Part shown: positions 33,555-42,596 of the stretch, piece by piece | Numbering within the stretch: the stretch's first letter is position 1 | Layout: each line of letters starts with the position of its first letter | Notes under the pieces: model-generated | Database searches by the model: none | Told to the model about the DNA's origin: nothing | What the model saw: the letters and a program-made list of their open reading frames with translations, nothing else | Assembly (NCBI GenBank): GCA_944990035.1 | Contig: CALYLX010000091.1 | Coordinates: 62,001-126,000, forward strand | Length of the DNA: 64,000 bases | Source: Clitopilus passeckerianus | Lineage: Eukaryota > Basidiomycota > Agaricomycetes > Agaricales > Entolomataceae | Reading direction: 5' to 3' | Position numbers and translations under genes: made by a program

Positions 33555-36321
33555 ATGAAAAGCACGGGACGACACAAGTCAGCAACCAGCAGCTCAAACA
33601 ATAATGATCAATTGGTAGCCCCAGCTTCACAAGCTGCTGGTGGGGTCGCCGCATTCGCGAAGAAGTCAACTGCAAAGAAAACAACGTCAACTAGCAGTCA
33701 AGACACTGAACCTTTACGCGTCAAAAGTGCCAGGCAACCTCAACCATCCGTTCAAGGGACTCCGACTGTAATTCGTAATGCAAAGTCTGCTAGAACGGGG
33801 CCAGCTCCTGGTGCTCCTTCAAACAGCCAGCGATCGGTGCAGTTCTCTCAGCCTGCCTCTCCAGACGTGACTGCTCACCGAGGCAGAACTCCTGGTACGT
33901 GAAAATCAATCCCATCGGTAAATATATCGTTGATCACGCTTTATCACTAGCTCTCAAAGTTGCTGCCACACCCCACCTTGAAGGAACGTCCAGGCGCCTT
34001 TCAGTCATCACCCCCACAGTTATACCGCTCACTGGTCTTCCACGCAAATCAAATGCACATAATGCACCCTTCTGGCAGACCGCCGATGAAGCATGGAATA
34101 AGAAGCGCGGGCAAGACGATACCTTCCATGGAACAAATGGACGCCCTATCAAGCACACAAGACGTGTGCGAGGCGTAGCACATAGCAGGCCCAGCGCTGT
34201 GAACAGGTCACAGACAATCAGTTTGCGCAGTCTCTCCAAGACGCCACAGGCCGTTCTCGGGAGACGTTTCAAGCTAAAGAATGAAGGGGATCCTTCTTCG
34301 GAATCAGACTCAGATTCGCCCATGGATGAGGACGAGGGTGAAGATGAACCAGCGCGTACTGCATCCCCTCGGATTCTTGGGTATGTCTATCACCCAGTCC
34401 AGAAATATTCAACATTGAACATCCAACTAGATTGCAGCAAGTGGGGCTCAAAGCAGCGAGGAAACGCGAATGGCCGCCACGACAGTTCAGCTCCTCCCCC
34501 AGTTCCACCTCTCCTTCCGGCTCAGAATCAGAAGAGTTATTGGATGGAGCTGACGCTGACGATAGAGAATATCCCTCTTTATTCTCGGATGAAGCTGAAG
34601 AGGAGGAGGAACCTCCAAGTGACGGCGAAGACTCTGACATCCAAATCATCCATCATCGTCCCCGAAGATCACTCAGTCCTCCTGAAATCAAGTTTCTCGC
34701 CTCTCCTCCTAGAACCGTGAAAGTCCTAGCTGAAAGCCCGCCTCCCGAATTCTTGCATCCACAACCATCCATAGTTGACGAAGTTTCGAGAGATTTAATA
34801 GAAGCTGTCAAACCTGTCACTCTACCCCTGGTTCGAATGCGTCAAACCAGGCGGATTCCCTTCCTGCTACGCAACCTGCGCCGAGGGTTTATATCTCGCT
34901 GCAACGAGCTGGACATTCCCACTGAATCTTCCGTGGATTCGACACCAATCCACATACGTTACGAATTCTCAGCCCCAGACGGCGAGGTCAAAGTCTACAG
35001 GGCAGTGATCGACAGCTGGGCTTGTCCACTCTGCGACTTTCATGGAATATTCAAGACGAAAGAGATGGTATTGCAACACCTGGGCTGGGATCATCCGGAA
35101 GTGGCCAGGGCATGGGACGTGCTTGAAGATGTACGCTGTCCCACTCCAATGATCAAACATTCGTCCATCTGACTCGCAATGATACTTTTATAGGGTAGAC
35201 AGGCACTACGTATCATCTTGACCGAATGTATAATCGATGATGATGGGTAAGATGCATATCGTATTCTCATTACAGCACAACTGACATGTGCCCTACTAGC
35301 CCGTTCATTCCGTTTGAGTGCGTAGAAGAAACCTTAGAACTGGAGTCGTCAGCCCGTGCAAGCACCCCTCCACTGCAGCCTGTACAACCATCTGCAAGTC
35401 CTCTACCGTTTGTTGCTCTCTCCCCGCCTACTTCAAGGCATTCAATTGCGAGGGATCCTGTTCAAGATAGAGGGTCGTCAACACCAACACCAAGACCTCA
35501 ATCACCCCTCGCAACCACCACCACACTCAAATACCTCCGCGAAGAGTCCCTCACTCCTGCACCCTCATTATCCCGCACTCTGACTTCTCGGTCGAGGTCG
35601 ATCACAGCGGGCACGACAACGACAACGACAACGACAACCACGGCCACCACCGGTACCCGAACGACTAGCACCAGAACTCCTTCAACAGCACCCACGAGTA
35701 TCGCTACACCCGTCCCTCGTTCACCTTCTAGATACCCAACGCCACCGCCTGCTCACAACCGCCTAGGGCCTGCCGCCCAACCACCTTACCTGCCGTTCAA
35801 GTCAGAATACGGTGGTCCAGACATATACTACTCCTGTCGACCAGGCGGGGCTTGTGTGTACGACCTACTGAACACTCTCCCTCTGGAGCCGTATGGTGTA
35901 CTCGCCTGGGATATTCTGGATAGAGAAGACGAGATTTTTGATTCCGACAATGTGAAGGACGAATATAAGGTTATGCACGCCTTGTGGGGAAGGTGGATTG
36001 TCTTGAATAGGTATCATCCCCCATTCGATACCCTGTGGCATGAAATGCTGATCATTCTGTCTGCCCATAGAAATGTTTTCATTGCGGATTATTACAAGGG
36101 AACAGTCGCTTTCGTAGACTTTTATTGGAAGATGATACACCGTGCTGCTGGTTGGGACGGCTTGAGATATTGGTTACTGGTCAGCTTTTCTGCATCCTAC
36201 TCCAGAAAACGTGCTTATCGATATACAGATGCTTTCTGCCAACCGGTTCATCTCCGGACATGAGATTGCTAAGATTTTGAAATACTACGAAGAGCTTGTG
36301 GGCATGGAGTACTGGGATTAG
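33555..36321 (+). CDS. SUZ12-like Polycomb (PRC2) subunit with C2H2 finger and VEFS-type C-terminus
   Basis: Likely SUZ12 homologue, a PRC2 scaffold needed for H3K27 methylation. Exons 33555-33894, 33951-34380, 34431-35130, 35194-35246, 35300-36150 and 36185-36321 give 836 residues. Residues 1-150 are basic and low complexity; about 350-380 are acidic. A C2H2 finger 'WACPLCDFHGIFKTKEM' with 'LQHLGWDHPEV' lies near 450-478. A Ser/Thr/Pro linker with an ACG/ACA-type Thr run follows. The end (about 700-830) resembles the VEFS box: 'ILDREDEIFDSDNVKDEYK', 'HALWGRWIV', 'NVFIADYYKGTVAFVDFYW' and 'NRFISGHEIAKILKYY'. The finger-then-VEFS order matches SUZ12. The last intron (36151-36184) would be only 34 nt; it is needed to keep frame. 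ATG at 33555 is preferred to the GTG two codons earlier. Confidence 0.68.
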
Positions 36322-36933
36322 TTATTTTATCGCGAGGAAGGTTTGCTCGGTTACAGCTTCAACAACCATATATTGCTAGTCAGGCTGTACATATTTATCT
36401 TTGTAGTCGTGGCCATACCACCGTGTAATTTACCAACTGCTGCTGCAAGAAACGTCACCAAATCCGTCGGGAGAATTGAGACTAAATTTCTTGAAGCGAA
36501 CTTTATTCGGCAATCCCCGTTCGTCGAGGTGATAAATTTGCGCATCAGAATACTTCCCTCTCAACGACACCAAGCATGCCTTTCCTGCTTATTTTAACGG
36601 CAAAGGCTTGTTCAGACATATCTGAGGGTGTCTCAGAGACGACAGCTTCGCATTCGCTAGCAACACTATGCCTACGGGCGATGATGGATTTCTAGATAGT
36701 AGCGACAGCGACATTCTAATAATATTATTTGAAGACATGTTTCTACCCTTATCACGTTCCGAATAGGTCTTGAAATCTTGAAACGCTTGAGGAAAGACTT
36801 TGGTGGTGAGTAGTCGGGTCACGTTCACGAGTGACATTGTTTTCTTTCAATTTGGGCATTCATAATCAGAGCTCAAAGTATTTCAGAAACGGATGGATGA
36901 ATGCATGTGTACATTGCAGAAGGGTAATGAAAT
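36322..36933. other. Intergenic, no feature seen
   Basis: Convergent 3' ends of the SUZ12-like gene and eS26 flank this 0.6-kb stretch. No gene, repeat or RNA was recognised. Confidence 0.45.
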
Positions 36934-37627
36934 TTAAGCTTTGGCTCCGCCAGCCGCCGCCGCCTTTGCGTCCTCAGCTGCTGCAACAGCAGGGTTGACC
37001 TTCTTGCCATCCTTCCATCGGACACGTGGGGGAGGGGCACGATTGCGGCGGCCCTCACGAGATCGGACACGGACGACTGACAGGAGCAGATCAGATACCA
37101 TTCTCTCCACTTGTATACAGAAATCAAAACTTACCGTGCGAGTGAATTGCGCATGATACGCAGTACACAATTTTGAGGTAGAGCTTGGGGATAACATACT
37201 CTGCAGATAAAAATGAGATGAGGGACGATGAAAAGCAGTTACCAGCGCACCAGAATAGACGGAAGCTTCGCTAATATCCCTAACAGCGGCACTCTCGACC
37301 ATGTTCCTCACTGTGAACCTCTTGATTGCCTTGTCCTTGCCGACACATCGAGAGCAGTTTGAGCAGCGAAGGAAACGAACGGAGCCACGGCCCTTCTTGT
37401 TACGGCCACCATTTCTTCTCTTCTTAGTCTAGAAGTCGAAGTCTTGTATTAGCGGCTGATTTCGTACATTGCAACGTCTTGTAAGGAAAAGAGAACTTGG
37501 TATGATGAACATCATCCACAGTCCAACGATTGCATCCAGCCCGAAATCTCGCAAATCCACCAGTTTTTGAGTAGAGTTCATCCAAGAATCGCCTCTAAAT
37601 GAATCTGATGTCGAGATAACTCACCAT
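36934..37627 (-). CDS. rps26: 40S ribosomal protein eS26 (RPS26)
   Basis: Small-subunit ribosomal protein near the mRNA exit channel. Spliced sequence starts '[16 protein letters not shown]', then '[18 protein letters not shown]' (zinc-binding CxxC), '[16 protein letters not shown]', '[19 protein letters not shown]' (second CxxC) and '[15 protein letters not shown]', followed by an Ala-rich tail ending 'AGGAKA'. Total is about 127 residues, the usual size. The first exon is just the ATG (37625-37627) followed by a long first intron, an arrangement common for ribosomal protein genes. Two further introns split the body (around 37202-37251 and 37076-37133). Confidence 0.96.
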
Positions 37628-37881
37628 TTTGTAGCGTTGGGTCGAGAGGCGATGTGTTGAGCGGCGGCGACGAGCCTCTTGAGGGCGTTTTGTCAATATG
37701 ATCTAAGGCTGATTCATCGGTTACGTCCGTGCTAGTTCTCTCACGAACACCTTGTGATTTCCGGAATCCGATCCGATGGCTTGGCCAAGAAGGGCTGTTT
37801 CAAGAACAATGAACGTCATGAAGTGTAATTGTATCCTGGGCGACTTCAAGAACAAAAGACCCAGTGCCGAGGGCTTTGTTC

Positions 37882-37887
37882 ATATAT
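37882..37887 (+). promoter_or_regulatory. TATA-like box upstream of the secreted protein gene
   Basis: TATATA in 'catatataggtc', 157 nt before the ATG at 38044, in the 417-nt region between the divergent eS26 and secreted protein genes. Confidence 0.35.
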
Positions 37888-38043
37888 AGGTCAACCAACT
37901 GCTCGAGCGATGTCTACCTTTCCCGCTTTCTTCTTTTCCTTTCTCTTTCTTGGTTGAGCCTGGGGCTCCAGACGATCCTTACATTCAAAGCCAATTTCTG
38001 CACCTCCCGTAGTTTCTCTCCTTCCCCTCGCCAGTCGAAATTA

Positions 38044-38811
38044 ATGGCCAGGCTAGCTCACGCGCTTATATTCTCCGTCAACTTCTTGTGCCTCTTTTTG
38101 CTGGTCCAGGCCGCGCCCACAAAAGCCCTGGATTCGAAAACATTACTTCAGAATGGCCAACAAGCGCAGGGGTTAAATGTTCAGTTTCAGAAGCTGAAGC
38201 TCACGGATCCGTGCAACGGTGCGTTATCTTAAGCTTCCAGTTATCCATTGGACTGAATATCCTTTCTCATAGATGGAGAGAAGGCTTGCCTCTCAGGAGG
38301 TGTTTCTGTCTGTCGGAACGGTACATGGAATGATAACTCTGGGAAATGTTCCAAATCGCAAGCATGCTTTGCTTTACCATCAACCACGAAAGAGGGTACA
38401 GTAAGTCTAATACCTTCAAAATGTTTAGACACTGTACCAACCTGCGGTTAGCTAGTAACTTGCACCACCGAGAGCAAGGCTCTCTCTGCATTTCGAGCGA
38501 CTGGGGTTGAAGGTGGCATCTTCGGTACTGGTTCGGAGAAGACTACTACAACTACGCAGGATGACGACCAATCAGGCAAAATAGGTGACACGGCTGCAGA
38601 GGCGGATGGAAAACCAAAAGATTCAAAGGCGTCCCCGGCACGCCCCACGAAGACAGTCACCATAGTCGTTGGCACACAAACAACAACTCTCGGTCCAGTT
38701 ACACGCACGCTCACCCCAGAGCAAGCCGTCAGCGAATTGATGAAGATCATGAACGGAGGAGTGACCATCGTTGGACGACCTCGACCTACCACGACATCCC
38801 ACAAGGCATAG
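38044..38811 (+). CDS. Secreted cysteine-rich protein with small carbohydrate-binding-like module
   Basis: Three exons (38044-38218, 38273-38400, 38452-38811) code 220 residues. A clear signal peptide 'ALIFSVNFLCLFLLVQAAP' covers about residues 6-24. A six-cysteine module follows with spacing C-N-x(5)-A-C..SVCRNGTW..C..ACFALP..GTLVTC, roughly residues 57-105. This resembles short extracellular modules common in mushrooms and loosely recalls CBM19-type chitin-binding domains, but the assignment is only by cysteine pattern. The rest is Thr/Ser/Lys-rich with 'TKTVTIVVGTQTTTLGPVT', a beta-rich O-glycosylation-prone stretch. Likely a cell-wall or apoplastic protein; substrate unknown. Confidence 0.75.
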
Positions 38812-39749
38812 TTAATTCGTCTAGCTGTTTGTTCTTCAATATACCGACGAATAATATATGAACTTAACTTGCAACTTCCGATGCATTCAGCAAGAACTCC
38901 GATGAAAACAGACCAAGAACTTCGATTCACATGGCTGTACATGAAAGGACGACACTGGGTCTTTATATAACCTCGCACAAGCCTTACGCCGAGTATTCGG
39001 CTGCAGCTTTATCGGCCTCACTGCTGCCCCCTTGAGGTTCTAAGTTGGCCTCAATCCTCTCTAGTCGCTCCGCTGGTTCCGGGGTAACTCGGTGCTGGAT
39101 CGTCATCCTTGGCAACAAATGGCCCTTGCACGTTTCCTGGGGCCATGCGTACCGAAGTGAATTCGACCTCGGACGGGGTCCTAACATCGAGAGGTGAGAT
39201 AAGGCGCGATACTGCACACCGAGACAACGTTGGCGTCCAGGTTTCCAGGACACCTCGGATCAATTATTTTGCAAGTTTCATAGCCTCTGCATGAGGTTCA
39301 CCATCGCCAGCTGAAATCGAGCACCGGTGCTGCCCCAAGCCACTCGAATCTCGATTCGTTATCTCAGGCCGAAAGTAGGCATGTTGGGCGTATACCCTGG
39401 CGCGACTAGCTCATGCAAGATGCCATACTTTCTTCGGGAGTTCTGTCTCGATAAACTTGATTGACTAGCCGGTCGATGGGGTATTATCTGCATCAATTCC
39501 TGCTTGATCCCGGTTGCGCACTCAGATATTCACGATTGATGGATTTGCAAAACTCCTGGAGATATGCACGTTTGATTCTGTGCTCGTCGTATGGTCCAAT
39601 GTCTATAAAGTTGTGGTGGTTGCTCAAAATGGTGTAAACCATCCGCTCAGAGGCAGGCCCTCGAACACTCCATCTTCCGATTCCCCTCGCTCCCACACAA
39701 TTCCTCCCCGCTGGATCGGGCCCTCATTTGACTTCCCTTAATCACCAAG
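38812..39749. other. Intergenic, possible decayed coding remnant on the minus strand
   Basis: No intact gene. On the minus strand near 39050-39300 the translation looks protein-like in patches ('SEVEFTSVRMAPGNVQ', 'GPFVAKDDDPAPSY') but is cut by stops on both sides. The family is not recognised. The right half is the promoter of the next gene. Confidence 0.4.
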
Positions 39750-40327
39750 ATGCAGTTCAACTTCGTTTTGACCATCCTAGCTGCTGTTAGCACAGTAGCC
39801 GCAATACCCACTGGTAGTGTCTTCATACGTTCTACCTGTAGTGTCGGAAGTGAGCCAGACTATATTTTGCCCGCAAAGGATGATTTATTGACCTCGATGG
39901 CTTTCAGAATGCCTAGCAGCTCTTGGCCCAACTGGAGTCAGCTGTGGTACCGCTGCTTTGGAACTTGGGAAGAGTAAGTACCCTATATTATTGACCCGGA
40001 CTTCCGTTCACTATAGCTGATTATATTTGTCGCCCGGTAGACGGGGCGAAGGACGCTGCTTGCCTCGCTGCATCCGTGAACAACGCGGCGAATGTGGTAA
40101 GTAGGCCTTCCATGTACGGTTGTAAGGGCTGACGCGAACGCATCGACTAGCCCGCTCCATGTCACGATTGCCTGGGAGAAATTGGAGTCAAGTCAAAGAT
40201 CAAAGCTGCCGGCCATGCCGTTGAGCACGTTGCGCATGATGCAAAAGGGGGGTTGAAGAACTTGATTCACAAGGCTGGTTCCAAGATCAAGCATCTTGCA
40301 AGTGCTATCACAGGAAAGAGGAAGTAG
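39750..40327 (+). CDS. Small secreted cysteine-containing protein with cationic amphipathic tail
   Basis: Four exons (39750-39813, 39908-39973, 40041-40096, 40151-40327) join in frame to 120 residues. Signal peptide 'FNFVLTILAAVSTVAA' with cleavage about residue 18-20. Residues 22-72 form an Ala-rich domain with five cysteines (23, 34, 51, 66, 69) and the motif 'CLAALGPTGVSC'. This type of small secreted protein is seen in many mushrooms, and the cysteine pattern may relate to the fungal calcium-binding-protein (CBP) fold, unconfirmed. Residues 76-120 are different: ten Lys, one Arg and five His against two acidic residues, laid out as an amphipathic helix ending 'IKHLASAITGKRK'. This resembles linear helical antimicrobial peptides in composition. 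Function is not known. Confidence 0.8.
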
Positions 40328-40596
40328 AATACGCCGTCGAATGAAGTCGAATGACAGGAGTCACTACTAGTATCTGAGCCTTATAAGTTTATGAACCCCA
40401 GTCTTTAGAGAGATATAACCAAGGACATATAGCTCGTCAGAACTGGGAGTCCATTGTTCAAATTCCTCCTCAGGTTAGCAACTTCTCATAGTGGTTGTTG
40501 ACTGGTGGGGTTGGTAGGCTAGTGCTTGGAGTTCTAGGAACGTGCATCCAATGATTGCGTGGGAATTCAGATATTCCAGCGGCAAGCTTTATTGCT

Positions 40597-40910
40597 GTTT
40601 TCGATTGAGATGGCGCGCCATCAAAAACCAAAATAAACGCACCGGGACGTCAAAAATCTTCGAGACCCGTTATTTCGCTCAAATCTCAACGGGTTGGGCT
40701 AAATGTTGGTGCATTGGAAAACTGTACTATGGAGCTGTTGCGCCCCATAGGTAGCAGACTTGAAATTTGAGGTGAAGAACATCGTGGGCCAGGTACCCTT
40801 CTAAGCATGTATGTGTCATTGGGGGGTCATTGCGGGGCTGGAAAGCCTTGAGATTGTATTTCTGAAGGACTTGGGTATATATATAATGCGCCCCATATGT
40901 AGCATAGTGG
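40597..40910 (+). repeat. Left inverted arm
   Basis: Arm of the foldback element; pairs with 41306-41614. Indels are few, the main one near the inner end ('atatgtagcatagtgg' against 'atacatagtgg'). Confidence 0.85.
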
Positions 40911-41305
40911 TTAGTGAGATTTTGAGATACGTAGACACCAGATATTTACACCCAACAGCTATGACCTTCAACTCAACTACCATGGTAAATCAGATTCTGT
41001 ACACTTGTAAATGTAGAAAATGGCCATGAATACGCATATAGAGATCCCTAGCCATGAGATGGATGGTCCGACGAGCCCTACAGAAGGAAATAGGACTTGA
41101 ATTAGACTGATCATCTTCGTGACTTCCGAACAAGTATACTCTGTCATGTAAAGTCCAGATATACATCTAGATGCCATTTTTGCTATTATGTTTCCGTGCA
41201 TTATCTATCTTTTGAATCCTGAGCTGAGCTGGAGCTGGAGCAACGTGGCGAACACATGCTGAAATGTGGCTGTCCATTGGCAGACAAAATTATGTTAAGA
41301 GTTGA

Positions 41306-41614
41306 CCACTATGTATGGGGCGCATTATATATATACCCCAAGTCCTTCAGAAATACAATCTCAAGGCTTTCCAGCCCCGCAATGACCCCCCAATGACACA
41401 TACATGCTTAGAAGGGTACGCGGCCCACGATGTTCTCCACCTCGAATTTCAAGTCTGCTACCTATGGGGGCAACAGCTCCATAGTACAGCTTTCCAATGC
41501 ACCAACATTTAGCCCAATCCGTTGAGATTTGAGCGAGATAACGGGTCTCGAAGATTTTCGACGTCCTGGTGCGTTTATTTTGGTTTTTGATGGCGCGCCA
41601 TCTCAATCGAAAAC
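41306..41614 (-). repeat. Right inverted arm
   Basis: Reverse-complement partner of 40597-40910. Begins 'ccactatgtatggggcgc' and ends 'ctcaatcgaaaac'. Confidence 0.85.
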
Positions 41615-42596
41615 ACCAATAACTAGCCTGAGTGACCCTGTGTAGTTGTCTCTCCTCGCCACGGCCGTTAAGCTACACCTTACAGCAGGATCGTCGACTT
41701 CTGTGGCAAGCTAAAGGCTGATTTGCTTGATACATATTCGGCTCAGAAGTTCTTCGCAGTTGCGGCTTACTTTCTAGAGGCGATGGCCCACCGTGCAAAT
41801 GCTCTATAATATGATAGAGCTCAGCGTTCTTTTCTCACTCGGTGCCACTTCCCTACTTGTTGCACCCAATGACAAGATTGTAAGTTATAACTCCTGTTTT
41901 CGCTTCGGACTCGGAAATTGGAAAATGCAATCTTCGTTCAATTTACCTGCGGTACTTTATTTCAGGTAAACCAAACCGCATTCCTCACCCCATGGGGCAT
42001 ATGCCGTCACAAGACTGTTTCGGTAGGATCTGCGAGAAGATCCCTAACCCAAACTCACGCTTCCCTGACTTTGACAGGCCGGTAAGGGGCCTAGAATCGA
42101 TCATAGCCTCCTAGCCTATATATTTCGGGGCAGACGAAGCGTCTCCTTCGTTTGTCGTGGCATTGTGCTGGGGAGCACGGCTATGCAGCTTCCACGGCCT
42201 CCAACTACCCCCAGACCCCTCGACGAGGGTATTCTCAGAGAGTTTCGAGGCCTTACCACCTAAAATGGCAGAATCAATCCAAGCTAGAGTCTTGACAGAG
42301 GTTTGCAGGATTTGGGTGACGAATTGTGCGGAAATCAGGCCACAATGCGAGGAAGTTACTTTCGAGGACTGTCATCATTGCCTTGACGGAGATCAAGAAT
42401 ACGGGCTTTGTTCCTTCGCTGCTGGGAATCAGGTTCATTCCAGGACCCCGGGCAACATGGTGAGACGGATTTCTTTAAGCTGGGTCCAAGCTTATTTTCA
42501 TCTCTCGTAGAGCGTTTTGTCTTGCTTCTAGCTAAACCGCCAACGACGACGGGAAACGACACGGCAAGTTTGAGATCCCAAGGTCACACCGGCATT
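41615..42596. other. Upstream region of the NACHT-ankyrin gene
   Basis: No gene supported. 'cctatatatttcgg' at about 42114-42128 is a TATA-like sequence. Frames such as 42157-42510 have no motif. Confidence 0.4.

Larger units (their letters stand above)
40597..41614. mobile_element. Foldback element with about 310-bp inverted arms
   Basis: Two long inverted copies (40597-40910 and 41306-41614), roughly 90-95% identical by eye, flank a 395-bp unique spacer. The outer ends are 'gttttcgattgagatgg' and its reverse complement. Near each outer end is the 14-bp palindrome GATGGCGCGCCATC. The inner ends are 'gcgccccata..tagtgg' and its complement. No transposase is encoded. The arm reads through as 'WAKCWCIGKLYYGAVAP', but the same frame is present in mirror image on the other strand, so it is not a gene. 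Target-site duplications are not clear. Most likely a non-autonomous foldback or MITE-like element, or two inverted copies of one dispersed repeat. Confidence 0.8.

Noticed and set aside
34169..34323. Alternative frame in the SUZ12-like gene (33960-34178 'LPHPTLKERPGAF')
   Set aside because: The chosen frame joins both flanking introns in phase and reaches the finger and VEFS regions; the alternative ends at a stop.
39051..39263. Minus-strand patches 'SEVEFTSVRMAPGNVQ' and neighbours as a gene
   Set aside because: They look protein-like but are bounded by stops in every splice combination tried. At best a remnant of an unrecognised gene.
40542..40754. Open frame 'WAKCWCIGKLYYGAVAP' as a gene
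   Set aside because: The same frame recurs in the opposite arm of the foldback element on the other strand, so it is repeat sequence.
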